Shown one piece after another: positions 1 to 7,834 of a stretch of 52,090 nt of DNA; position 1 is the stretch's first letter; each line of letters starts with the position of its first letter. The stretch covers positions 1 through 52,090 of the forward strand of contig NZ_NFJL01000026.1 of NCBI RefSeq assembly GCF_002159835.1, written 5' to 3'. The notes under the pieces are model-generated. The model was not told the origin of the DNA. It saw nothing but the letters and a program-made list of their open reading frames with translations, and made no database searches. The translations under genes were made by a program, and so were the position numbers. Origin of the DNA: Blautia sp. An249. Lineage in GTDB: Bacteria; Bacillota; Clostridia; Lachnospirales; Lachnospiraceae.

Positions 1-521
1 GCCTGTCCCGGATGGCTTGCCAAAAGGTGTAAGATTTCAAATTCTATGGGTGTCAAATCTATGGGTGTTCCTTTGCGCGTTACTGTATGGCTGATTGTAT
101 CGATTTCTATGCCCTTGATTTTGAGAATTGAATTTTTGTCCGGCAATGGCTGATAAGTTTTTGCTCGCCTAATATTGGCTTTTATCCTTGCGGAAAGTTC
201 TATCAATGAAAATGGCTTTACCACATAATCATCAGCTCCCAAATTCAATCCCAATGATTTATCTGTATCATTGTCCTTTGCCGTAATGATGATGATTGGA
301 ATATTACTGGACTGGCGAATGGTTTTTATAATTTCCATTCCACTCATATCTGGCAGCATGAGATCAATGAGGGCAAGAGAATATTTGTCATAATCCGCGA
401 TTGTTTGAATAGCTGTTGTACCATCACGAAAGGCTGTTACTTCAAATTCTCCCGATAAATAATCTTTTACCATTTCTCTGATTTCTCCATCATCTTCAAT
501 CAGCATAATTTTATTTTCCAT
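1..521 (-). CDS. OmpR-family response regulator, C-terminus cut by window edge
   Basis: Reading back from ATG at 521, 173 codons are visible before the window edge. The receiver domain fills residues 1-120: acidic pair E9-D10-D11, phospho-acceptor D53 in LIDLMLPD, Thr in IIITAK, Lys in VVKPFS. It is followed by the start of an OmpR winged helix (LTPIEFEILHLLASHPGQ). By family knowledge it is a DNA-binding two-component regulator; its kinase, if linked, lies outside the window. The start overlaps the end of the HTH gene at 511-702 by 11 nt, so the two are probably co-transcribed and translationally coupled. The regulated process cannot be told from this fragment. Confidence 0.93.
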   Translation of the reverse strand, partial: MENKIMLIEDDGEIREMVKDYLSGEFEVTAFRDGTTAIQTIADYDKYSLALIDLMLPDMSGMEIIKTIRQSSNIPIIIITAKDNDTDKSLGLNLGADDYVVKPFSLIELSARIKANIRRAKTYQPLPDKNSILKIKGIEIDTISHTVTRKGTPIDLTPIEFEILHLLASHPGQ

Positions 522-702
522 TTCGATTTCTCCTCGCTTCTTTTGTTCTGCCATCAATGGGCTTTTCCGCGTTCTTTGGAATGAGCCAGACAGTCCCCAT
601 TTTTACGGCTCCGGAAATACGGCCCGAAGAACAGTAATAATTTATCCAACGAGGGGTCACGCCCCATTTTTCGCCAGCTTTTTTCAATGTCGTATAATCC
701 AT
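511..702 (-). CDS. Small helix-turn-helix (MerR/excisionase-like) DNA-binding protein
   Basis: 63 aa, almost all one winged HTH: residues 5-25 (LKKAGEKWGVTPRWINYYC) resemble the helix-turn-helix of MerR/excisionase-type small proteins, followed by the wing GTVWLIPKNAEKPIDGR typical of small clostridial DNA-binding proteins. A GGAGGTGC ribosome site lies just upstream of ATG 702. It overlaps the following response regulator start by 11 nt and is driven by the promoter at 723-751. Such proteins are common beside regulators in conjugative elements of Firmicutes. Whether this one acts as a transcription factor or as a recombination directionality factor is not shown. Confidence 0.75.
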   Translation of the reverse strand: MDYTTLKKAGEKWGVTPRWINYYCSSGRISGAVKMGTVWLIPKNAEKPIDGRTKEARRNRNGK

Positions 703-722
703 ACTGCACCTCCAATCTTAAT

Positions 723-751
723 ATTGTAATTCGTTTTCTCGAATAATACAA
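723..751 (-). promoter_or_regulatory. Promoter of the HTH / response regulator operon
   Basis: On the minus strand TTGTAT (751-746), a 17-nt spacer, and TACAAT (728-723), about 20 nt upstream of the GGAGGTGC ribosome site of the HTH gene. Placement and spacing fit a sigma-A promoter. Confidence 0.55.
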
Positions 752-755
752 GGTA

Positions 756-806
756 GGTAATGCGGCTTTAATATTTAAACTGGTAATGCGGCTTTAATAT
801 TTAAAC
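756..806 (-). repeat. 26-bp tandem repeat just upstream of the -35 box
   Basis: The 25-nt unit beginning GGTAATGCGGC and ending ATTTAAAC occurs identically at 756-780 and 782-806, period 26. It ends 4 nt from the -35 box of the promoter at 723-751. Each unit contains the near-palindrome TTTAATATTTAAA. Likely a duplicated regulator site, or a recent slippage duplication. Confidence 0.6.
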
Positions 807-919
807 AGACACTATGAAGAGAAAAATTTTCTCCTAATTTCATACTTTGCTTATTGTATCATATTGAATAACTGATTTTCATACTTTACAAATCTATTTT
901 TACTAAATACAATAACTGT

Positions 920-949
920 TATAATGGTTCATAAAAATCGATGAACCAT
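920..949 (+). promoter_or_regulatory. TATAAT box and 9-bp inverted repeat upstream of RR/kinase genes
   Basis: TATAAT at 920-925 runs into a perfect inverted repeat: ATGGTTCAT (924-932), 8-nt loop, ATGAACCAT (941-949). The repeat covers the expected transcription start of the gene beginning at 992, so it can be an operator or a 5' hairpin. No good -35 box is visible (TTTTTA at 897-902). Confidence 0.45.
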
Positions 950-991
950 ATACACTTAAATCTGGCTTTGTCATGAGGAGACTCTTACATA

Positions 992-1672
992 ATGAAGAAA
1001 ATGGTTTTAATTTTGGAAGATGATATCGACTTAGCGGAGGGAATAGAATTGTCCCTGCAAAGTGAAGAATTAAATTTTATCATATGCCAGACAATCGCAG
1101 ACGCAAAAGTTGCTATACAAAAACAAAAATTTGATTTAATGATATTTGACATTAATCTTCCTGACGGAAACGGAGTGGATTTTTGTCGTGAGCTGAAGCA
1201 GAAAATATCTAATCCCATTGCTCTTCTTACTGCAAAGGGCATGGAACTGGATATTGTAAAAGGACTGGAAAGCGGCGCAGATGATTATATTACAAAACCT
1301 TTTAGTTTAATGGTTCTTCGTGCCAGAATAAGAGCATTACTTAGAAGATCCGCGGTAAGGTATGAGCAGGAATACAAGGACGCTGTCTTTCTGTTTCGCT
1401 TTGAAACAATGGAATTTTACAAAAATGGTGTGCCGATTGAACTAAGCAAAACAGAACAGCGAATTTTATATCTGTTGATATCAAATCCCAATATCATCAT
1501 AACTAGAGAACGTCTGTTGGAGTGGGTATGGCCTGAAGGAACAGAATACGTGGAAGATAATGCTCTTTCGGTTGGAATAAGACGGTTGAGAGAAAAGCTG
1601 GAAGACGACTCTTCTAATCCAATATATATCAAGACTATTTATGGAAAGGGCTATATGTGGGAGAATATATAA
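992..1672 (+). CDS. OmpR-family response regulator of a peptide-sensing cassette
   Basis: 226 aa. Receiver at residues 1-118 with E9-D10-D11, phospho-acceptor D53 (IFDINLPDG), LLTAKG and the KPF lysine. OmpR winged-helix DNA-binding domain at 125-226, ending in the usual TIYGKGYMWE wing. A GAGGAG ribosome site precedes ATG 992. It is first of four plus-strand genes (RR, kinase, ABC ATPase, FtsX permease). In Firmicutes this order is characteristic of BceRS-BceAB/VanRS-like modules that sense and resist cell-wall-active peptides. The target site is probably the 11-bp direct repeat at 2634-2654. Specificity is unknown. Confidence 0.93.
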   Translation: MKKMVLILEDDIDLAEGIELSLQSEELNFIICQTIADAKVAIQKQKFDLMIFDINLPDGNGVDFCRELKQKISNPIALLTAKGMELDIVKGLESGADDYITKPFSLMVLRARIRALLRRSAVRYEQEYKDAVFLFRFETMEFYKNGVPIELSKTEQRILYLLISNPNIIITRERLLEWVWPEGTEYVEDNALSVGIRRLREKLEDDSSNPIYIKTIYGKGYMWENI

Positions 1673-2590
1673 ATGAATCTATATATCATTCTATTTTTTT
1701 TAATCGTAATAAATATTGTGCTTATATATTTGGTCATCCGCTGGTACAGAAACAAATTATTAACCCAGTATCAAAATTTTCTTAACAAAACCGATGAAAT
1801 ATTAGGCGGTAAACAGATAGAACTTTCCTACGATGAATCCTTAGATTCGGCAATTTCTGAACGTTTGAACCGGATTATGGAAATATATCGTATGCAAAAG
1901 GGAGCTGCTGAGGAAGAAAGAGACATTGTAAAGTCACTCATTACGAATATTAGCCATCAAATCAGAACTCCTCTTGCCAATATTACTTTATATACAGATT
2001 TGCTTATAGAAAGGATCGAAGATTCAGAATCGCTTCGATTGGCAGATAAGATAAACAATAATACAGGAAAATTAGAATTTTTTATGAAAGAATTGCTGAA
2101 ATCCTCTTATGCAGAGCAGGAGATTATTTCAGTATCACCTAAATTCATTGACCTTGATGCAGTTATCAGGAAAAGCTGTCAGTCTGTCGAACTAGACGCA
2201 ATGAGAAAGAAAATCCAGCTTATTACAAAGTATAGCGCCTGTAAAGCGTATGCTGATCCAAAGTGGACGGAAGAAGTGTTTACTAATATCATTGAAAATG
2301 CTATTAAATATTCTCCCGATGGGACTTCTGTAACTATTAACTCTATTTTGTACGAATCATTTATCTGTGTCCAAATTATTGATCAAGGTATCGGTATTCC
2401 AGAAGCAGAGCAAGGAAAGATTTTCCAACGATTTTACAGAGGTACGAATGTGACTGACAAGCAGGGCTTTGGAATCGGCTTATATTTAGCCAGAGAAGTT
2501 TTAAGGAAACAGCAGGGTTATATAAAAGTAAAATCTAAATTAAATACAGGAACAACTGTTGAAGTATTTTTGTCTTGTCAAAATTTTTAA
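1673..2590 (+). CDS. Sensor histidine kinase, single transmembrane segment
   Basis: 305 aa; ATG directly follows the regulator stop codon. One TM helix at residues 2-23 and no extracytoplasmic sensor domain. Coiled linker, then DHp with the phospho-histidine H95 (NISHQIRTPL) and a HATPase_c domain at about 190-303 with N box (NIIENAIKYS), G1 (DQGIGIP), F box (FQRFYRG) and G2 (GFGIGLYLA). The minimal input region fits intramembrane-sensing kinases, which read the state of a partner ABC transporter; here that would be the pair at 2700-5880. That coupling is inferred from the neighbourhood. Confidence 0.92.
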   Translation: MNLYIILFFLIVINIVLIYLVIRWYRNKLLTQYQNFLNKTDEILGGKQIELSYDESLDSAISERLNRIMEIYRMQKGAAEEERDIVKSLITNISHQIRTPLANITLYTDLLIERIEDSESLRLADKINNNTGKLEFFMKELLKSSYAEQEIISVSPKFIDLDAVIRKSCQSVELDAMRKKIQLITKYSACKAYADPKWTEEVFTNIIENAIKYSPDGTSVTINSILYESFICVQIIDQGIGIPEAEQGKIFQRFYRGTNVTDKQGFGIGLYLAREVLRKQQGYIKVKSKLNTGTTVEVFLSCQNF

Positions 2591-2633
2591 CCGGGCTTTT
2601 TTCTCAATCTAAAATTGTGTCAGAAGTGTCACT

Positions 2634-2668
2634 TTTGAGAAAGATTTGAGAAAGAAGTCTTTGTTATT
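2634..2668 (+). promoter_or_regulatory. 11-bp-period direct repeat upstream of the ABC transporter genes
   Basis: TTTGAGAAAG occurs twice (2634-2643, 2645-2654), exactly one helical turn apart. TATTAT (2663-2668) follows at a distance that puts the repeats over the -35 region. An inverted relative, TTCTCAA, lies at 2611-2617. This is the classic layout of an OmpR-type activator site; the regulator at 992-1672 is the obvious candidate. Confidence 0.55.
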
Positions 2669-2699
2669 ATCAGGTCAAACGAAGAAAGGAAGATGAAAG

Positions 2700-3374
2700 A
2701 TGAATATTCTATCAGTTCAAGATCTGAAAAAGTATTATCAGATGGGAGAAAATACGGTAAAGGCGTTGGATGGAGTAAATTTGGATATTAAAGAAGGAGA
2801 ATTTCTGGCGATTGTCGGAACATCCGGAAGCGGAAAATCCACATTATTGCACATGCTCGGTGGATTGGACAATCCTACTTCTGGAAAAATTCTGATTGAT
2901 GGGAAAGATATTTCCAAGCTGTCCCGTGATGAATTAACAATTTACAGGAGAAGAAAAATAGGTTTTGTTTTTCAAAATTATAACCTTCTTTCCCACATGA
3001 ATGCATATGAAAACATTGTACTTCCGATTAAACTGGACGGAATTCAGCCGGACAATAATTATATCACCGAGATACTCAGACTGTTGAAATTAGAAAACAA
3101 GAAATATTCTATGCCGTCTCAGCTATCTGGCGGCCAGCAGCAAAGAGTTGCTCTGGCTAGGGCTCTGGCATCCAAACCAGCCATTATTCTTGCAGATGAA
3201 CCAACAGGAAATCTTGATAGCCGGACCAGCCAGGATGTTCTAGGTCTAATGAAAATATCAGGCCAAAAACTGGCGCAGACGATTGTGATGATAACACATA
3301 ATGATGAAATTGCTCAAATGGCAGACAGGATTATACGCCTGGAAGACGGGAAAATCATGAAAGGCGGTGAATAG
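2700..3374 (+). CDS. ABC transporter ATPase, MacB/BceA type
   Basis: 224 aa. Walker [10 protein letters not shown] (residues 41-49), Q loop ([11 protein letters not shown]), signature [15 protein letters not shown], Walker [13 protein letters not shown] and H loop MITHND. The QNYNLL and EPTGNLD sequences are diagnostic of the MacB/LolD/BceA group, which power FtsX-type permeases rather than classical importers. An AAAGGAAG ribosome site precedes ATG 2700. The permease gene begins 1 nt after its stop codon. Probable role: energy for peptide-antibiotic resistance and sensing together with the 834-aa permease. Confidence 0.94.
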   Translation: MNILSVQDLKKYYQMGENTVKALDGVNLDIKEGEFLAIVGTSGSGKSTLLHMLGGLDNPTSGKILIDGKDISKLSRDELTIYRRRKIGFVFQNYNLLSHMNAYENIVLPIKLDGIQPDNNYITEILRLLKLENKKYSMPSQLSGGQQQRVALARALASKPAIILADEPTGNLDSRTSQDVLGLMKISGQKLAQTIVMITHNDEIAQMADRIIRLEDGKIMKGGE

Positions 3375-3375
3375 G

Positions 3376-5880
3376 ATGCTCAAAGTCAATAACAGCAAGG
3401 TGATAAAAGACCTCGCCAAAACAACCTATACCGCCAATAAAAAAAGAAATTTGTTGACGATTGCAGCGATTTTTTTCACAACCTTTCTAATATGTACCGT
3501 AATATCCATAGGATCGAGTTACTGGGACACAGTAGCACTTCGGCAGAAAAGAATGCAGGGTATGGATTATGATATAGCATTAACAGAACCCAGAGACGAT
3601 CAGGTGTCTGCAATTCGTGAAATGGATAAAGTAAAGTATGCCGGCCTTAGCGTGAAATGTGCAGTTTTATCAAAATATGAAGATAGAGAACTGGACAAAA
3701 TACGATTATTTTGGTTAGACAATGTTTGCTGGGAAAATCAGACGATTCCTGCGCTGGATTACTACAGTGGGGAGTATCCGCAGAAGGAAAACGAAGTTAT
3801 GCTGTCAAAGAGTGCCTTAAACGCTATGGGGATTAAAGACCCTGAAATTGGTATGGAGCTTCCCCTTATATATCAAACATTAGAGGAAAGCAGCAATAAT
3901 AAAGAGATCGCAAAGACTTTCATTTTAAGCGGTTGGTTCTTAGATTATTCAGGAGCAGATAAAGGCTTTGTCTCAGAAGATTTTTATAGAACAACAGGTG
4001 TTCATCAAACAGATCTAACACAGGGAGAATTAAAGATTTCCCTCACAAATCCGCTTTACTCTGAAAGTGATATAACAGAAATGCAGAACCAGATTGAATT
4101 ATCCGGAAATCAAATCATAGAAGCTGACTATGATACAATTTCTAACTTCTGTAAAACGATAATCGGGCTTCTGGCACTGCTGTTCCTCGTTTTTTTGAGT
4201 GGATATCTGTTTATTTATAATACTTTATATATATCTATCAACAAAGATATTCGATATTATGGACAGCTTAAGACAATTGGCACCACGTCTGTTCAGATCA
4301 GAAAAATAATCTATAAACAGATGTTTTGGAACACGGTAATTGGCATTCCTCTTGGCTTGATTGGTTCCTCCATTGTAGGAAAAGTTGTAATCCCTCAAGT
4401 ATTACATGCTCTTAACCCGTCAATTGCGGTCAGCGATATCAAAGCGGTTTCTATATGGGTATTTGCCGCTGCTGCTTTGTTCTCTTTTGCCACAACGATA
4501 TTCAGCAGTCAGAAGCCTGCAAAAATAGCTATGAACTGCTCTCCCATTGAGGCATTGAGATATATTGGAGCACCTTCCTCAAATGTCGGGGAAAAAGTCA
4601 GAAATGGCGGAGATATACGCTCAATGGTAAAGACAAATTTGTTCCGCGATAAGAAACAATTTTTTGTTATCATGTGTTCCCTGAGTCTGGCGATATCACT
4701 GTTTCTCGTTATAAATGTAGTCATTTATGCAAATAATGCTACAAATATATTAAATCATTCTTATGATTATGATTTAAGAATTTTAAATCAGACATTACTT
4801 TCCGACAATGAAAAACAGGCTATAAGTCCAGATCTGATTAAAACAATAAAAGACACTAAAGGCGTAAAAGAGGTCAGGGTATTAGAATCTACAACGGCAG
4901 TCGTACCATATCAGGAAAATGTATATGGGGAATATTACAAAGAGTTGTATCAGTCCAGATATTCACCCGGCGATTATGACAAAGATATAGAATTGTACAA
5001 AAAACAGCCTGATTATTATTCGTTTACCTGCAGGATTATTGGGATTGACGATTTAGAATTTGAACGGCTCAATCAGACATTGGAAAAACCGTTGGATAAG
5101 GATGCGTTCGAGAATGGTGATACAGCCTTTGCTTCCAGTATCTTTATTAAAAAAGGTAACGGAATAGTTGGAAAAAAGGTCATGTTTTCTATTCCAGGAG
5201 ATTCCCCGCAGAATGAAGAAGCGTCTGTGGAAATCGGGGCATTATTAAACAATGATCCGGCTTATTATTCTGCCGGTTATACTCCTGATCTAATTATCAG
5301 CGATGAATATTTTGAAAAACTTGTAAAACAGCCGCTGATTGAAATGATTAAAATTGATTATGAAGAAGCATTTTCTGAAAGTACGGAAAGCTCAATCATG
5401 AATTTAATAAAAGACAATCCGCTTGTCTCCACTGACTCAAAACTAAGCAGATACTCTGAAATGAAGAATTCTGAAAACCAGATAACAATTCTGGGAGGAA
5501 GCATAGGACTTATCGTTATGCTTCTTGCAATCTCAAATTACCTGAATATGATGTCTGGAAGTATACAAAATCGTTCCAAAGAATTTGCTGTTTTAGAAAG
5601 CATCGGCATGACCAGAAGGCAGTTAAAAAAGATGGTTGTTTCTGAAAGTTTATGTTATGCGTTTTTATCTATTGTCATTGCAATAATAATAGGTATACCA
5701 GCAGGATATTTTGTATTCAAAAATCTTAATATATACGGGATACCATTTGAATTTCCGTTAATAAACAATTTAATCCTATTTCTCGTAATTATTGTAGTTT
5801 GTGCCACATCAACATTGCTGATCCTTAGAAAGACAAAAGATGAAAGCATCATAGAAATATTACGACGAAATGATATGTAA
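3376..5880 (+). CDS. FtsX-like ABC permease with two FtsX domains
   Basis: 834 aa from ATG 3376; a GTG at 3367 is also possible, but the ATG has the better-spaced AAAGGCGG site. Membrane anchor at about 20-45, a roughly 210-residue extracytoplasmic region, a three-helix FtsX block at about 255-400, a fourth anchor after SMVKTNLFRDKKQ, a second large extracytoplasmic region at about 460-700, and a closing FtsX block at about 715-830. The layout is a double-length MacB-like permease, longer than typical BceB (about 650 aa). With the ATPase it would form an exporter or peptide-removal complex controlled by the upstream two-component pair. Confidence 0.9.
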   Translation: MLKVNNSKVIKDLAKTTYTANKKRNLLTIAAIFFTTFLICTVISIGSSYWDTVALRQKRMQGMDYDIALTEPRDDQVSAIREMDKVKYAGLSVKCAVLSKYEDRELDKIRLFWLDNVCWENQTIPALDYYSGEYPQKENEVMLSKSALNAMGIKDPEIGMELPLIYQTLEESSNNKEIAKTFILSGWFLDYSGADKGFVSEDFYRTTGVHQTDLTQGELKISLTNPLYSESDITEMQNQIELSGNQIIEADYDTISNFCKTIIGLLALLFLVFLSGYLFIYNTLYISINKDIRYYGQLKTIGTTSVQIRKIIYKQMFWNTVIGIPLGLIGSSIVGKVVIPQVLHALNPSIAVSDIKAVSIWVFAAAALFSFATTIFSSQKPAKIAMNCSPIEALRYIGAPSSNVGEKVRNGGDIRSMVKTNLFRDKKQFFVIMCSLSLAISLFLVINVVIYANNATNILNHSYDYDLRILNQTLLSDNEKQAISPDLIKTIKDTKGVKEVRVLESTTAVVPYQENVYGEYYKELYQSRYSPGDYDKDIELYKKQPDYYSFTCRIIGIDDLEFERLNQTLEKPLDKDAFENGDTAFASSIFIKKGNGIVGKKVMFSIPGDSPQNEEASVEIGALLNNDPAYYSAGYTPDLIISDEYFEKLVKQPLIEMIKIDYEEAFSESTESSIMNLIKDNPLVSTDSKLSRYSEMKNSENQITILGGSIGLIVMLLAISNYLNMMSGSIQNRSKEFAVLESIGMTRRQLKKMVVSESLCYAFLSIVIAIIIGIPAGYFVFKNLNIYGIPFEFPLINNLILFLVIIVVCATSTLLILRKTKDESIIEILRRNDM

Positions 5881-5907
5881 AAGAATATACATTGAACTTC
5901 CGATAAT

Positions 5908-5955
5908 GGGAATCCACTGACTATCCTAAGTCTATGGATTCCCTCATCACTTTTT
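5908..5955 (+). terminator. Hairpin terminator after the permease
   Basis: GGGAATCCA (5908-5916) pairs with TGGATTCCC (5935-5943), 18-nt loop, followed by a T-rich stretch. It closes the plus-strand cassette. The remaining intergenic DNA to 6028 shows nothing else. Confidence 0.55.
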
Positions 5956-6028
5956 CTATTTTCTATACTCTGACGGATTCTGTACTGCTTAGATAAAGGG
6001 AATGTGAAGGCAGGCGCTCCCCCTCCCC

Positions 6029-6469
6029 TTAATCATGTATCGACTTTTCCGAGAAACCTTCATGCTCCGGAGCTATGAATTTATATCCCACACCTCGTAC
6101 AGTCTGAATATATTCTTTATGTGCACAATCTCTTAACTTTTGTCTCAGAGCACAAATAAGACATTGTACTGCATTGTGGATATCTTCTGCCTCTCCTGGG
6201 CATACCGCTTCATAAATCTGCATATGGCTGAATGTCTGCCCTGGTCTCTCTGCCATGTACTCAAGAATTCCGTATTCTGTCTTTGTCAGGAATATCTCCT
6301 TTTCTTTGTACTTTACCATATGCTCTTTTGGATCAATAGACAATCCCGAAATATTGATTGCACGGTTGTTCTGAGGCTTGCATTCTAAAATCTTTGATGG
6401 GAAAGGCAGGACAGACATCACTCTTTCTAAAAGTTCTTCCTCTCCTTCTTCAAATGTCAAAATCATCAT
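6029..6469 (-). CDS. Receiver-less OmpR-type winged-helix protein
   Basis: 146 aa. The C-terminal half (about 40-137) is a Trans_reg_C winged helix: FLTKTEYGILEYMAERPGQ, then AVQCLICALRQKL and the closing YIQTVRGVGYKFI. The N-terminal 40 residues (MILTFEEGEEELLERVMSV) are far too short to be a receiver domain, so phosphorylation control is absent. A paralogue with the same N-terminal pattern is at 39066-39476. It follows the AraC gene on the same strand. Target and signal are unknown. Confidence 0.8.
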   Translation of the reverse strand: MMILTFEEGEEELLERVMSVLPFPSKILECKPQNNRAINISGLSIDPKEHMVKYKEKEIFLTKTEYGILEYMAERPGQTFSHMQIYEAVCPGEAEDIHNAVQCLICALRQKLRDCAHKEYIQTVRGVGYKFIAPEHEGFSEKSIHD

Positions 6470-6530
6470 TTTCCCAAATAATCACCTGCTTTTCAAAAGC
6501 GCTTTTGTCATATCACCTATGAAGCTCTTC

Positions 6531-7577
6531 TTATTCATCACTGCTCTGTTTTCTGTACTCTGCCGGCGCGATCTTCATGATATCCCGAAACGCACTGGCA
6601 AACTTACTCTGATTTTCATACCCGACCTGACTGGCAATCTCTGCGACGGATACCTGCGTCTGTCTCAAAAGATCCGCTGCCTGCCGGATTCTATACTCTT
6701 TCATATAAGCGCCGATCGGTTGCCCGTAAATTCCTTTAAATGTGTCTTTTAACGTAGCTGTGTTGATCAGGTACTCTTTTGACAATTCTTCGATCGTAGG
6801 CCGTTCCTGCAGATTTGCAGTAAGCCTTTTATGAATTTCTTTTACAAGCTCTACCTGCGGTGAAGTATACTGTGTCCGTTGCTTCTCCTTTGATACATCG
6901 ACCATGCATAGAAACAGCAGTAATTCCTGAACCTTTAGTTTTAAATACGGTCTCTGCAGGCACTCCGGCACAGAATAAAGTTCAGAAAAAATATGTTCGA
7001 TTTCATCTTTTGCCCGCATGATAAAGCAATTTCCGTCATGACAGAACTTCTCTTTAAACTTCAGGATATCAATTCCACTCTCCGACAGGATCTCTGGTGG
7101 GGCTTCTGCTGCCATCTTCAGATTGATTAAAACGGAGATTCCCCGGTAATGCCTCAGCGGAAAGCTCATCTCCGGGGCACAGTTATCCATTGTATGGATG
7201 GAGAGGTCTCCTTCTCCCAGATACAGGCAGGAGCCGCTTAAGAGACGGCTTCCCTCCCGCCCTTCCCTGCAATGGTTGATCTCCAGGATATCCCGGTCCA
7301 GATTCTCCTCCCATGCACATCCAGCAGCTTCAAAATCATTATAAATCACCTGGATTCCCGGATAAACCTGATAGACAGTCATAAGTCCCAGTCCATCCCC
7401 GCAGTCCATTTTGTAAAGTGCACAGTAACCTTCAGAATCCCTCGTGGTAGGTAATGACATTTCTTTCATATATTTTATAGGGATCTTTTTCATTGGCTTC
7501 CTTTCCTGCGTTCCGCCCTGTTCAATCTGGTATACCAGAACTTTTTCAGCATCTTTTATGACATAGGTTTTCTCCAT
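6531..7577 (-). CDS. AraC-family transcriptional regulator
   Basis: 348 aa from ATG 7577; a TTG at 7592 is the longest frame, but the ATG has GGAG at suitable spacing. The C-terminus carries two AraC HTH motifs (about 255-345: TIEELSKEYLINTATLKDTF and VSVAEIASQVGYENQSKFAS). The N-terminal effector domain has EINHCREGR and LGEGDLSIH, seen in PchR-like regulators of metal or siderophore genes and of MATE pumps in clostridia. It lies downstream of the Feo cluster and MATE pump on the same strand, so a role in controlling that cluster is plausible but unproven. Confidence 0.88.
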   Translation of the reverse strand: MEKTYVIKDAEKVLVYQIEQGGTQERKPMKKIPIKYMKEMSLPTTRDSEGYCALYKMDCGDGLGLMTVYQVYPGIQVIYNDFEAAGCAWEENLDRDILEINHCREGREGSRLLSGSCLYLGEGDLSIHTMDNCAPEMSFPLRHYRGISVLINLKMAAEAPPEILSESGIDILKFKEKFCHDGNCFIMRAKDEIEHIFSELYSVPECLQRPYLKLKVQELLLFLCMVDVSKEKQRTQYTSPQVELVKEIHKRLTANLQERPTIEELSKEYLINTATLKDTFKGIYGQPIGAYMKEYRIRQAADLLRQTQVSVAEIASQVGYENQSKFASAFRDIMKIAPAEYRKQSSDE

Positions 7578-7689
7578 TTCCGCCAACTCCAATCTCTGAA
7601 CTCTTCCGCGTTTTCGGATTCTATTATAATCCTTCCCCGCAAGGAAATAAAGAAACTCTCCTGCCTTACTGACTTATGCCAGAGCACCG

Positions 7690-7833
7690 CTATGATTTAC
7701 TGCAATAGTTTTTTCCGGCACACCCGGAACAACCGCCACAACACGAACCATTCTTACGGTTTTTATAGATTTTCCTCACGACACATATGGAGTAAACGGC
7801 AATCCCTAATATGATGATACCTGTTACAATCAT
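7690..7833 (-). CDS. FeoB-associated Cys-rich membrane protein
   Basis: 47 aa. ATG 7833 has an AGGAAGA ribosome site; longer in-frame starts would run into the preceding gene. One N-terminal TM helix (residues 2-20), a basic stretch RKIYKNRKNG, and a cysteine cluster CCGGCSGCAGKNYC with five cysteines. This is the pattern of the small FeoB-associated Cys-rich proteins, thought to assist ferrous iron uptake at the membrane. It begins 1 nt after the radical SAM stop codon, so it is the last gene of the Feo unit. Confidence 0.88.
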   Translation of the reverse strand: MIVTGIIILGIAVYSICVVRKIYKNRKNGSCCGGCSGCAGKNYCSKS

Positions 7834-7834
7834 G

